From: Pseudomonas promysalinigenes
Lineage (GTDB): Bacteria; Pseudomonadota; Gammaproteobacteria; Pseudomonadales; Pseudomonadaceae
DNA: 64,000 bases
Direction: 5' to 3'
Assembly (NCBI RefSeq): GCF_014269025.2
Contig: NZ_CP077094.1
Coordinates: 2,666,001-2,730,000, forward strand
In this document: positions 7,271 through 16,353 of the stretch, piece by piece
How the letters are laid out: each line of letters begins with the position of its first letter
How positions within the stretch are numbered: position 1 is the stretch's first letter
Translations under genes and position numbers: made by a program
The notes under the pieces: generated by a model
Seen by the model: the letters and a program-made list of their open reading frames with translations, nothing else
Told to the model about the DNA's origin: nothing
The model's database searches: none

Positions 7271-9682
7271 TCAATGCCCGCGCAGATCTTCAAAGAACGG
7301 CTGCCGGCCGTCGACCTGGCACGAGGCCCGTGACGTCGGCGCGGCCTCGCCGTTCGCTGGCTCCACGTACCAGTAGCAATGCCGTATGGCACGGGTCACC
7401 GCGACGTAGGCCAGGCGCTGTATTTCGTCCTTCTGCGCTGTGTCGAAGGGCTGGGTATCGCCCGCCTTGCCCAGGCCTGCCTGGCGATAGACCTGGTTTT
7501 TGAAGGGAGAGCTGGTCAGGTACTGGCAATCGCCCAGCATGAACACCGCATCGGCCTGCAGACCTTTGGCACTGTGGTAGGTCAGCTGGCGCAAGCGCCG
7601 CTGTTCGGCGGGGAGCTGCGTTTCGGCCTGCAGCACAGGTTGCAGGTGTGCGTCCATCAGGCGTTTGTCACTGCCCTTACGGTAAAGCATCATCACCGAT
7701 TCGCCGCGCTGGTAGTGTTCGATCAGCGTTTGGGCCAGTGCCGGCTCATCGCGTTCGAAAACCCGCACAGGGGCGCCAGGCAAGTCGGCCGCGGGGCCGC
7801 TGGCGCGCGCCTTTTTGCCGGCGATAGCCGGCGTACCCTTGACCAAGTGTTCGGCGGCATCGATCACCTGTTGCTGGCAGCGATAATTGTCCACCAGCAT
7901 CACTCGAGTATTGGCCGGCGACGGGAACGTCTTGGTGAATTCCATGAAGTATTTGGGTGAACTGCCGCGCCAACCATAGATCGACTGCCAGTCATCACCC
8001 ACGCACATCAACGAAGCATGCTGAGCCTGCCGCCCGGTATGCATCATTGGGCCACGGCGGCGTATTTCGCGCAGGCTTGCGCGCAGCCAACTGACTATCT
8101 GCGGCGACACGTCCTGGAACTCGTCGATCATCAAGTGCGCCAGTGGACGCAGCAGCGCATCGGGCAGCAGTTGCAGGTTTTCCGGGTTGTTCTCGCCGAA
8201 CAAAGCGAACATTCGGTTGTAGGTCATGACCGGTGGCGACTGGTCAAGCAGATGCGCTTCCAAGGCCCTCCAGTACAGTGCCAATGCCTCGAAGAACAGT
8301 GCATCGGGGTCGCCAGTGGGGAAACTCATGGCGGCCACGGCCGGGTTGACTTCCAAACCTAGGTTTTCGATGAAGCTGGCCGCACCCACGAATGCATCAA
8401 GTAACGGCGCCGCAGCCAGCTCGCCTTTTACTTTGTACTCAAAACCAGGGCCTGCCACGGCTTCGCCAGCCAGCGATGCGGCCAGGCGTTGGGCCATGGC
8501 GTAGTTGTCGAGCCAGATCAGCGGTTTGTCACAAAATGCCTGCAACAAGGTGCGCTTGACCGCCCATTCGGCACGCACCGCCAGTTTGGCGCCGGGGCGT
8601 TGATACTGGGCGCTCTCTGCCGGGTCGAAGCCCAGCACCACCCAGGTGTCGGTACCTTCCAGGCGACCGTGGACATGGAACCGACTACCACGGATCTGAA
8701 TCGTTTCCCGGCACGGCTCGATGCCTTTGATCGGCCATGCGCCGGCGGCGAACCACAGGTCTTCGATGACGTCGCATAATTCTTCGTCGCGCTGGGCAGC
8801 CAGTTGGGTGACCTGCACCCGCTTCTGCACATCCGGGTGGTCTGGGTCCAGCGGTTTGAGCTGCAAAGCTTCATGACGCAAGTTGGCGATGATCTCGGCG
8901 AACCGCGGGCTTTGCGCCAGTAGTTGGCTGTAGCACTGGTTGAGCTGTAGCCGCTGGGCATCGTTCAGGCGCAGATCGAACGGATTGCTATCGGTCTCTG
9001 CCTCCCGTCCTGCTGGCATTTGGTTGCCCAGGGCTTCGAAGGCACATACTTGGCTGAAGCCTGGCAGGCTGCGTACCAGCGGAAGAATTCGGGAATGAAA
9101 GGTACGCACTAGGTCGCGCGCCACTGCCGGTTGCAGTTCGAGCTGCCAGAGCGCAAAAACCTGCACCAGGCGCTTGATGAAGTCCTTGCGGGACTCGCGG
9201 GTGAAGGTGACCACGGTCATCGCATCCAACTCGTAGCCCAGATACTGGCGCAGTAGCAGGATACGCAACACCAGTGAGGTCGACTTGCCCGCCCCGGCGC
9301 CGGCCACCACGCAGGTGGAGGGCGTGTCGCTGAAGATCAGCTTCCACTGCGCCGGGCTAGGTTGCGCCTCGGCAGGCAGGCGTTGGGCCACATCAGCTTT
9401 GAAACGTTTCTTGAGCTCTGCGCTCAGGGGCAGGCGCCAGTCGTCGAACAGGTTGTCGTCCTGGCCCGGCACGCCTGCTTCATCAGGCCTCCAATCGCGT
9501 ATCACCAGCACCTGGCGGCCGGCTTCATAGCCTTGGGCATGGCCAAGGTGCCAGGACTCACCATGCTGCGCCTTCAAGCGGGTCAGGCCGCGGCCCAGCA
9601 CGCGTGCCGCCAGGCGGCGAAACCAGGGCAACTGGGCGGTTGGGGTCAGTTCGGCAAGCGGCTGGGGTTGCTCGTGGGCCAC
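7271..9682 (-). CDS. UvrD/Rep-type superfamily 1 DNA helicase
   Basis: 803 residues from the GTG at 9682, which has CGGAG five bases upstream; the frame stays open about 15 codons further. SF1 motifs appear in order: Walker A AGAGAGKSTSL near residue 125, motif Ia VVTFTRESRKDF, motif II LMIDEFQDVSP near 515, motif III CVGDDWQSIYGWRGS, motif IV DNYRC, motif V TYHSAKGLQADAVF near 700 and motif VI YVAVTRAIRHCYW. It unwinds DNA from 3' ends in this family. About 110 N-terminal residues before the ATPase do not match a domain I recognise. It stands alone, and no LexA box was noticed in front of it, unlike the repair operon at 12-16 kb. Confidence 0.92.
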   Translation of the reverse strand: MAHEQPQPLAELTPTAQLPWFRRLAARVLGRGLTRLKAQHGESWHLGHAQGYEAGRQVLVIRDWRPDEAGVPGQDDNLFDDWRLPLSAELKKRFKADVAQRLPAEAQPSPAQWKLIFSDTPSTCVVAGAGAGKSTSLVLRILLLRQYLGYELDAMTVVTFTRESRKDFIKRLVQVFALWQLELQPAVARDLVRTFHSRILPLVRSLPGFSQVCAFEALGNQMPAGREAETDSNPFDLRLNDAQRLQLNQCYSQLLAQSPRFAEIIANLRHEALQLKPLDPDHPDVQKRVQVTQLAAQRDEELCDVIEDLWFAAGAWPIKGIEPCRETIQIRGSRFHVHGRLEGTDTWVVLGFDPAESAQYQRPGAKLAVRAEWAVKRTLLQAFCDKPLIWLDNYAMAQRLAASLAGEAVAGPGFEYKVKGELAAAPLLDAFVGAASFIENLGLEVNPAVAAMSFPTGDPDALFFEALALYWRALEAHLLDQSPPVMTYNRMFALFGENNPENLQLLPDALLRPLAHLMIDEFQDVSPQIVSWLRASLREIRRRGPMMHTGRQAQHASLMCVGDDWQSIYGWRGSSPKYFMEFTKTFPSPANTRVMLVDNYRCQQQVIDAAEHLVKGTPAIAGKKARASGPAADLPGAPVRVFERDEPALAQTLIEHYQRGESVMMLYRKGSDKRLMDAHLQPVLQAETQLPAEQRRLRQLTYHSAKGLQADAVFMLGDCQYLTSSPFKNQVYRQAGLGKAGDTQPFDTAQKDEIQRLAYVAVTRAIRHCYWYVEPANGEAAPTSRASCQVDGRQPFFEDLRGH

Positions 9683-9901
9683 GGTCACTCCGTTGTATAT
9701 CCAATCAGCGCTCCATGTTGGCCGCATCCGCTAGAAATCGCCAGCGAATGCTTGCGCATCAGTGGATTAGGCGATGAATCGCACAAACTACATTTATATT
9801 TATATCGATTTATACGATCATATTTAACCGATTATTACGCTTATTTTCGATCTATTTTTACCGCATCATGGCTTCATTTCACCCATTCAAGGAGCTCGAC
9901 C

Positions 9902-10600
9902 ATGCTGCAACTGCGACCCTTCGAAGGCCTTGGCCATGCCAACCACGGCTGGCTCGACGCCCATCACCATTTCTCGTTCGCCGAATACTACGACCCGGCA
10001 CGCATGCACTGGGGCAACCTGCGCGTGTGGAATGACGACCTGATCGCCGCCGGCAGTGGCTTTCCGCCCCACCCGCACCGCGATATGGAAATCATCACCT
10101 ATGTGCGTGAAGGTGCCATTACCCACCAGGACAGCCTGGGCAATAAAGGGCGCACCGAAGCCGGTGACGTGCAGGTGATGAGTGCTGGTAGCGGCATTGT
10201 GCACAGCGAATACAACCTGGAGGCCATCGACACGCGCATCTTCCAGATCTGGATCGTGCCAGAAAAAGTAGGTGATGCGCCGTCCTGGGGCACCCGCCCG
10301 TTCCCCAAAGGCGAACGTGGGGAAGGCTTCGTGACGCTGGCCAGTGGCCGTGCCGGTGATGAGGACAGCTTGCAGATCCGCACGGACGCACGGCTGGTGG
10401 CCGCCACTTTGCAGGCAGGGGAAACCGCCGAGTACCGCTTCGATGCGGGGCGCCGGGGTTACCTGGTACCGGCCAAGGGGCTGGTCGATGTCAATGGGCT
10501 GCGGGCCAATGGCCGCGACGGCGTGGCAATCGAAAATGAGGATGTGCTGCGCGTGACGGCCATCGAGGACAGCGAAATCGTCCTGGTCGATGTTGCCTGA
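9902..10600 (+). CDS. Pirin family protein
   Basis: 232 residues of the bicupin pirin fold. The metal site is intact: FPPHPHRDMEIITYV gives the first two His ligands near residues 56-58 and AGSGIVHSEYN gives the third His and the Glu near 101-103. Bacterial pirins often act as quercetinases or as iron-sensing protein partners; which applies cannot be read. The start ATG has CAAGGAG eight bases upstream; a longer frame to 9362 is an artefact overlapping the helicase on the other strand. A strikingly AT-rich stretch at about 9780-9870 upstream probably holds the promoter. Confidence 0.93.
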   Translation: MLQLRPFEGLGHANHGWLDAHHHFSFAEYYDPARMHWGNLRVWNDDLIAAGSGFPPHPHRDMEIITYVREGAITHQDSLGNKGRTEAGDVQVMSAGSGIVHSEYNLEAIDTRIFQIWIVPEKVGDAPSWGTRPFPKGERGEGFVTLASGRAGDEDSLQIRTDARLVAATLQAGETAEYRFDAGRRGYLVPAKGLVDVNGLRANGRDGVAIENEDVLRVTAIEDSEIVLVDVA

Positions 10601-10606
10601 GGGATA

Positions 10607-10625
10607 GGGGCCGCCCTGCGGCCCC
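10607..10625. terminator. GC-rich hairpin between pirin and pgm
   Basis: GGGGCCGC (10607-10614), CCT loop, GCGGCCCC (10618-10625). It lies between the convergent stops of the pirin gene and phosphoglucomutase, with only GTT after the stem on the plus strand. It probably ends or stabilises one or both transcripts. Confidence 0.6.
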
Positions 10626-10636
10626 GTTCCGCTCAA

Positions 10637-12274
10637 TCAGGCGATGGCCGCGTCCACCAGCACCTGCGCTTCTTGCACCAGGCGCTTGAGGTGGGCCTCG
10701 TCGATGAAGCTTTCGGCGTAGATCTTGTAGATTTCTTCCGTACCAGACGGCCGCGCGGCAAACCAGCCATTGGCAGTCATCACCTTCAAGCCACCGATGG
10801 CTTGGCCATTGCCTGGCGCGTGGCTGAGAATCTGCACGATAGGTTCACCCGCCAGCTCAGTCGATTTCACCTGCTCTGGTGCCAACTTGCTCAAAGCAGC
10901 CTTTTGCCGTGCATCGGCCTTGGCTTCTACGCGGGTAGCGAACGGTTTACCCAGTGTAGCGGTAAGGTCATCGTAGGCCTGGCTTGGGGTGCGCCCTGTG
11001 CGGGCAGTCATTTCGGCCGCCAGTAATGCGGGAATCAGGCCATCCTTGTCAGTGGCCCAGACAGTGCCGTCTTTGCGCAGGAACGATGCGCCTGCGCTCT
11101 CTTCACCGCCGAAGCCCAACGTGCCCTCGAACAAGCCTTGGGCAAAGAACTTGAAGCCAACCGGTACTTCGTAAAGCTCACGGCCCAAACGTTCAGCAAC
11201 GCGGTCGATCATGCCGCTGGAAACCACGGTTTTACCCACACCAGCATCACTGCGCCACTGGGGGCGGTGGCGGTACAGGTAATCGATGGCCACCGCCAGA
11301 TAGTTATTCGGTTGCAGCAGCCCGTCAGCCGTGACGATACCGTGACGATCGTGGTCCGGGTCGCAGGCGAAGGCTACGTCGAAACGCTCGCGCAGGCCGA
11401 TCAGGCCCTGCATGGCGTACGGGGAGGATGGGTCCATGCGGATTTGGCCGTCCCAGTCCACACACATGAAGCGGAAAGTCGGGTCGACCTCGGTGTTTAC
11501 CACCTCAAGGTTCAACTGATAACGCTCGGCGATCGCCGACCAGTAGCGCACCCCTGCCCCGCCCAGCGGATCAACGCCCAGGCGCAGGTTGGCGCCACGA
11601 ATCACGTCGAAATCGATGACATTTTCCAGATCAGCCACATAATTGGCCACGTAGTCATGGCGCTGGGTGGTAGCGGCTTGCAGCGCCTGGGCATGGGCCA
11701 TGCGCTTGACCCCAACCAGCCCTGCGGCCAGCAGTTCGTTGGCCTTGGCCTCGATCCACTTGGTGACATCGCTGTCGGCCGGGCCACCATTGGGCGGGTT
11801 GTATTTAAAGCCGCCGCTTTGCGGTGGGTTGTGCGACGGGGTAATGACGATACCGTCGGCCAGGCCTTGGCTGCGGCCACGGTTGTAGCACAGGATGGCG
11901 TGAGACACCGCAGGCGTCGGGGTGTATTCGTCATCCTTGGACAACATTACCTGCACGCCATTGGCCGCCAGCACTTCCAGCGCGCTGGCAGCGGCAGGTG
12001 CCGACAGCGCATGGGTGTCGGCACCGATGAACAGCGGCCCGTCGATGGATTTTTCCTGGCGATACAGGCAAATGGCCTGGGTGATGGCCAGCACATGGTG
12101 CTCGTTGAAGCTCAGGTCGAACGAGCTACCCCGGTGCCCCGAGGTGCCGAAGGCCACGCGCTGGGCCGCCACGCTGGCGTCCGGGCGCCCGGTGTAGTAA
12201 GCGGTGAGCAGGCGGGGGATATCGACCAGCACGCTGGCCGGAGCCGGCTTGCCTGCCAAAGGACTGAGCGTCAT
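10637..12274 (-). CDS. pgm: Phosphoglucomutase, alpha-D-glucose phosphate-specific
   Basis: 545 residues, the usual length of the bacterial Pgm family. The phosphoserine loop reads [16 protein letters not shown] near residue 145 and the magnesium loop [11 protein letters not shown] near residue 305. A substrate loop (GGEESAG) near 390 and the phosphate-binding end [16 protein letters not shown] near 510 complete the four domains. The enzyme interconverts glucose-1-phosphate and glucose-6-phosphate in the cytoplasm for glycogen, trehalose and envelope sugar synthesis. It is monocistronic here, with a hairpin just after its stop. Confidence 0.96.
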   Translation of the reverse strand: MTLSPLAGKPAPASVLVDIPRLLTAYYTGRPDASVAAQRVAFGTSGHRGSSFDLSFNEHHVLAITQAICLYRQEKSIDGPLFIGADTHALSAPAAASALEVLAANGVQVMLSKDDEYTPTPAVSHAILCYNRGRSQGLADGIVITPSHNPPQSGGFKYNPPNGGPADSDVTKWIEAKANELLAAGLVGVKRMAHAQALQAATTQRHDYVANYVADLENVIDFDVIRGANLRLGVDPLGGAGVRYWSAIAERYQLNLEVVNTEVDPTFRFMCVDWDGQIRMDPSSPYAMQGLIGLRERFDVAFACDPDHDRHGIVTADGLLQPNNYLAVAIDYLYRHRPQWRSDAGVGKTVVSSGMIDRVAERLGRELYEVPVGFKFFAQGLFEGTLGFGGEESAGASFLRKDGTVWATDKDGLIPALLAAEMTARTGRTPSQAYDDLTATLGKPFATRVEAKADARQKAALSKLAPEQVKSTELAGEPIVQILSHAPGNGQAIGGLKVMTANGWFAARPSGTEEIYKIYAESFIDEAHLKRLVQEAQVLVDAAIA

Positions 12275-12359
12275 GCAAAAACCTCGAGATCAACGAATGT
12301 TGGTGTTGGAACACGCAGTGTACTGGGAGTTGCACTGCCATGCGACGGTGCGCTGAGCA

Positions 12360-14621
12360 TTAGTTTCCGGCCACTTGCCACCATCCAGGAAACATCTGTT
12401 GTACCAAAGGCTCGGCAAAGCGCTCGTCGATCAACACCAGCACGCCACGGTCGTCATCCCCGCGAATGACCCGCCCGGCGGCCTGGATCACCTTGCGCAC
12501 TCCGGGATACAAATAGGCGTAGTCGAAACCAGCACCGAACTGCCGGCCCAGACGCTGCTTGAACTGCTCATTGATCGGGTTTACCTGGGGCAGGCCGAGG
12601 GTCGCGACGAATGCCCCAATCAGTCGCGTACCGGGCAAGTCGATGCCCTCGCCGAATGCCCCACCCAGCACCGCAAAGCCAACCCCCTGCCCGTCTGCCA
12701 CGAAGCGATCGAGGAACGCCTGGCGCGCAGCTTCGCCCATGCCGGGGGCCTGAGCCCAGGAAGGGATGCCGGGATGTTGCTGGGCAAGTAGGCTTGCCAC
12801 CTGCTGCAGGTACTCGAAACTGCTGAAGAACGCCAGGTAATTGCCTGGCTGACGTTGATACTGCTCGGCAATCAGTTGAGTGATTGGCGCCAGTGAGGCC
12901 TGGCGCTCGCGGTACCGGGTCGACACGTGGCTGGCAATGTGCACTTGAAGTTGTTCGGCGCGAAACGGTGCCGCAACCTCCAGCCAGGCGGTATCCACCG
13001 GCATGCCGAGCAAGTCGGTGTAGAAACGCCGCGGGCTCAAAGTCGCCGAAAACAGCGTGACACTGCGCGCTGCTTGCATGCGCGGGGCAAGCAGCCGCGC
13101 TGGCGTTACATTGCGTAAGCACACACTGGCCAAGCGACGCCTGCGTGGGCCTTCACGCAGGCTGACGTCGAACAGGAAATGCTCATCGAATAACTCGGCC
13201 ACCCGGCTGAACTGCAGCGCCTGGTAAAAGAACTGCAACACCTGCACATCCACTTCGGCGGGCTTTTCGTTGAGGCGCTCCTGAATCAGCCCGATGCATT
13301 GCTGCAGTGCACGCAGAAACTGCTCGGGCAACTGCTCACTGGCCTGATAGGGGGCCTGCTGGGTTTTGAACAGCGCGTTCCACTGACGGTTCAGCCGGTC
13401 CAGGGCGCTCCCCAGGCCGGCAGGTTTGGCTTGGCGCAACGCAAGCAACTGGCCTTGATCAAGGGTGGCGCTGTACATGCCGCGCCCGCGCTCGACTAGG
13501 TTGTGCGCTTCGTCCACCAACACGGCCACACGCCACTGGTTGAGCTGAGTCAGGCCGAACAACAAGGCATGGGCATCGAAGTAATAGTTGTAGTCGGCGA
13601 CCACCACGTCCACCCAGCGGGCCATTTCCTGGCCCAGGTAATATGGACAAACCTGGTGCGCCAATGCCACGTCGCGCAGCCCGGCACGGTCAAGCATGGG
13701 CCGCGATGCCGCCGCCTGGCGCGCAGCGGGCAAACGGTCATAAAAGCCTTGAGCCAGCGGACAGGAGTCGCCATGGCAGGCCTTGTCCGGGTGTTCGCAG
13801 GCCTTATCGCGTGCTACCAGCTCCAGGGTACGCAAAGCCGGTTGCGGGTTAGCCGCACTGATCTGGCTCAGTGCATCGAGCGCCAGCGCCCGGCCTGGGG
13901 TCTTGGCGGTTAGAAAAAACACTTTGTCCAATTGCTGGGGAACCACGGCCTTGAGCAGTGGAAACAAGGTGCCCAGTGTCTTGCCGATGCCGGTACTGGC
14001 CTGGGCCATCAGGCAACGCCCGGTGCTGACTGCTTTGTATAACGTTTCAGCCAGTTGACGCTGCCCTTGCCGAAACTGCGGGTAAGGAAAGCTCAAAGCC
14101 TGCAAGCCCAGGTTGCGCTGGGCCAGGCGTTGCTGCTGGGCCTGCGCCCATGCCAGAAAGCGTTGGCACTGGGTTTCGAAGAAGCGCTGCAACGCATCTG
14201 CAGGGTAGTGCTCGCTGATCAACGTCTGGCTGGCGTTGTCGACATCCAGGTACACCAACGCCACCTCGACGCTTGCCAATTGTCGCGCCTGACACAGCAG
14301 CCAGGCATAGACCTTGGCCTGGGCCCAATGCAGTTGGCGGTGATTGGCCGGCTGGCGTGCCAGATCACCGCGGTAGGTCTTGATCTCCTCAAGGCGATTG
14401 GCGACCGGGTCGTAGCCATCGGCACGCCCGCGAACCTGCAAACCCTGATACTCACCTGCCAATGTGATCTCAGACTCATACCCCGCAGTTCGCGTGGCCA
14501 CTACCCGGCGATGCCCCTCCATACCTTCTTGAGCAGTGGGTGAAGGGGTGAAGCGCAGGTCAAGATCGCCCACCTTGGCGCTGAACTCACATAACGCCCG
14601 CACCGCCACGCGATAACTCAC
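12360..14621 (-). CDS. Cas4-like PD-(D/E)XK nuclease fused to XPD/DinG-type Fe-S helicase
   Basis: 753 residues. The first ~160 carry a nuclease-like domain: VRGRADGYDPV, NRLEEIKTYRGD and HWAQAKVYAWLL match the D, ExK and QxxxY motifs of RecB/Cas4-type PD-(D/E)XK enzymes. An SF2 helicase follows with Walker A QASTGIGKTLG near residue 210 and DEAH box VLVDEAHNLVERG near 370. Four cysteines (ACEH, KACHGDSC, VCPYY) sit between, as in the iron-sulfur domain of XPD/DinG. Motif VI is QAAGRVIRGDDDRG near 710. The start GTG overlaps the stop of the nuclease gene upstream (GTGA), so the two are translationally coupled under the LexA box at 16298. The likely role is 5'-3' unwinding coupled to end trimming during SOS repair (inference). 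Confidence 0.9.
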   Translation of the reverse strand: MSYRVAVRALCEFSAKVGDLDLRFTPSPTAQEGMEGHRRVVATRTAGYESEITLAGEYQGLQVRGRADGYDPVANRLEEIKTYRGDLARQPANHRQLHWAQAKVYAWLLCQARQLASVEVALVYLDVDNASQTLISEHYPADALQRFFETQCQRFLAWAQAQQQRLAQRNLGLQALSFPYPQFRQGQRQLAETLYKAVSTGRCLMAQASTGIGKTLGTLFPLLKAVVPQQLDKVFFLTAKTPGRALALDALSQISAANPQPALRTLELVARDKACEHPDKACHGDSCPLAQGFYDRLPAARQAAASRPMLDRAGLRDVALAHQVCPYYLGQEMARWVDVVVADYNYYFDAHALLFGLTQLNQWRVAVLVDEAHNLVERGRGMYSATLDQGQLLALRQAKPAGLGSALDRLNRQWNALFKTQQAPYQASEQLPEQFLRALQQCIGLIQERLNEKPAEVDVQVLQFFYQALQFSRVAELFDEHFLFDVSLREGPRRRRLASVCLRNVTPARLLAPRMQAARSVTLFSATLSPRRFYTDLLGMPVDTAWLEVAAPFRAEQLQVHIASHVSTRYRERQASLAPITQLIAEQYQRQPGNYLAFFSSFEYLQQVASLLAQQHPGIPSWAQAPGMGEAARQAFLDRFVADGQGVGFAVLGGAFGEGIDLPGTRLIGAFVATLGLPQVNPINEQFKQRLGRQFGAGFDYAYLYPGVRKVIQAAGRVIRGDDDRGVLVLIDERFAEPLVQQMFPGWWQVAGN

Positions 14622-16267
14622 GCGGACTCGCTCCAGCGCACATGGCAGACCGCTACCGGCAGAGCATGTTCAGCGCAAAACTCCAGCCAGCGCAGCTGGT
14701 TGTCCTGCAGGCGGTCACCGGGGCCCTTGACCTCCACCATCAGGTAGCGCTGCTGCTCAGGCCAGAACTGAATCAGGTCCGGCATACCGGTGCGATTGTT
14801 ACGAATATCCTGCAGCAGGCGCAGGAAACAGTGTTTCAAGTGCGAGGGCGGCACACAGGCCAAGGCCTGATCGAGCAACTGGCTGCTGAGCATGGACCAG
14901 AATACGAACGGTGACTGCAAGCCGTGCTTGGAGGCAAAGCAATCGAGGATGGCAAGCCGGTGGGATTTATCGTCCAGGCGCCCCAGGCAGGCTGCCAACT
15001 GTGCTGCGCGCCGCTGCTGGAAATCACTGTCATGTAGATCCTGGGGGGCCGCCTGAAACGGATTGAAGAAGGCCCCAGGCACTGGGGCGAATATAGCCTC
15101 CCAGCACAACAGCCCGAATAAGCTATTGAATAGGGTGTTTTCAACATAGTGCACGTGCCCCCCGGCTTGTTCCAGGTGCTGGCGCACGGCCTCCTCCACC
15201 CCCAGCGCTGCCTGCTCGCGAGGCAGTTCAAGCTCGATCAGCTCGAGCCGGCGCCGCTGGCGGCGTGGCTGCGGCGGGCCGCCAAGTTTGCGAGCCAGCC
15301 GCGGCAGCATGCGCTGCAGTGCCTGCACCTCCAGTGGGTTGGCCGGCGCGGCGGCCATTTGCTGAGCCAGGCTGTAAGCCTGCTCCCAGCGTTCGCTGCG
15401 CTCGCATACACGAACCTGGCGGATACGCGCTTGCGTATGGCTGCTGCGGGCATACACCGCCAATGCCTGATCCCAGTCACCCAGGCGCTCGCACTGCTGG
15501 CCAACGGCGTACAGCAGCCGGCTGTAGCGCCGCGCCAGCCACGGGTTGTCAAAGGCCTGATCAGCCAGGGCCGCCAGCACCGAAGCGGGCGCCTCACCCA
15601 GTTCCAGGCGCTCGCCACACTGATGCAACACCATGGCCTGGTCAACTTCACTGCGCCGATGCAAAGCCCGGGAATCGGGAGTGAAAGCCACTTGCTCGAA
15701 ACGCACAAGCCCAAGGTCGGCCAGCACGAATTCCGACCAGTCTTGATAGAGATTGCCGAAAAACAACAAACGTATTCGGTCGCACAGTGGCTGCAGGCAC
15801 CATTGCACGATTCCAACCGGCGCCTGGCTGAACCACTCCTGCAACGGTCGCGGTGTCAGCCCCATGGGCAGCAACTGTGCGAACAGGTCGTTTTTGGCTG
15901 CCCGCGGTCGAGCTAGCAGACCGGCGAAACCAACGGCCAGCTCGTCCTTGCGCAGCAACGCGAACAGCTGCTCGAGGCTCAAGGCTTCTGGCTCACGCAA
16001 CCAGCCCAGCGCCAGAAGCGGCTGCAAGGCGCAGGCGGTGTCACCGATTTCGGCATAGTCCAACCGGTCGCAGCGAAACAGCTCGCCCTTGCGCATGACC
16101 ATGCGCACCATTAGGGCCTGGGCTGGCTGCGCCAAGGTGGCAAAGGACTGGATGAACGCGAGCTCCTGCTCATCCAGCAGGTCGGCATAGCGTGACTCGA
16201 CCCACAGCAGCACCTGGCGAAAGTTATGCAGGTAATAAAGCGGGTCATCTACAGAATGGGCAATCAC
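14618..16267 (-). CDS. VRR-NUC domain (FAN1-like) nuclease
   Basis: 549 residues. The C-terminal ~110 residues are a VRR-NUC module of the PD-(D/E)XK superfamily: GMPDLIQFWP, LMVEVKGPGD and LQDNQLRWLEFC give the D, ExK and Q positions. The rest is helical and repeat-like, including a tetratricopeptide-like middle (LARRYSRLLYAVGQQCERLGDWDQALAVY), matching the SAP-less bacterial FAN1 architecture. FAN1 removes DNA interstrand crosslinks by a structure-specific 5' flap activity. It is first in a two-gene operon with a helicase, its start lying 30 bp from a perfect LexA box, which supports a damage-induced repair function. Confidence 0.9.
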   Translation of the reverse strand: MIAHSVDDPLYYLHNFRQVLLWVESRYADLLDEQELAFIQSFATLAQPAQALMVRMVMRKGELFRCDRLDYAEIGDTACALQPLLALGWLREPEALSLEQLFALLRKDELAVGFAGLLARPRAAKNDLFAQLLPMGLTPRPLQEWFSQAPVGIVQWCLQPLCDRIRLLFFGNLYQDWSEFVLADLGLVRFEQVAFTPDSRALHRRSEVDQAMVLHQCGERLELGEAPASVLAALADQAFDNPWLARRYSRLLYAVGQQCERLGDWDQALAVYARSSHTQARIRQVRVCERSERWEQAYSLAQQMAAAPANPLEVQALQRMLPRLARKLGGPPQPRRQRRRLELIELELPREQAALGVEEAVRQHLEQAGGHVHYVENTLFNSLFGLLCWEAIFAPVPGAFFNPFQAAPQDLHDSDFQQRRAAQLAACLGRLDDKSHRLAILDCFASKHGLQSPFVFWSMLSSQLLDQALACVPPSHLKHCFLRLLQDIRNNRTGMPDLIQFWPEQQRYLMVEVKGPGDRLQDNQLRWLEFCAEHALPVAVCHVRWSESA

Positions 16268-16297
16268 AAGACGGGGGTCGGGCAGCTAGAGTGAGCA

Positions 16298-16313
16298 CTG
16301 TTTATACATACAG
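16298..16313. promoter_or_regulatory. LexA (SOS) box upstream of the nuclease-helicase operon
   Basis: CTGT-TTATACAT-ACAG fits the CTGT-N8-ACAG LexA operator of gamma-proteobacteria in every fixed position. It lies 30 bp from the start of the VRR-NUC gene, where it would cover the promoter of the operon running leftward. The MocR gene on the other side ends toward it, so it can only serve the nuclease operon. Confidence 0.85.
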
Positions 16314-16353
16314 ATCACTGCGCTAAGCAAGCACCCGGGGGCTTTGTGCCGGC

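Noticed and set aside
11138..12469. 443-codon plus-strand open frame across pgm
   Set aside because: It is the antisense of phosphoglucomutase with no domain or start signal.
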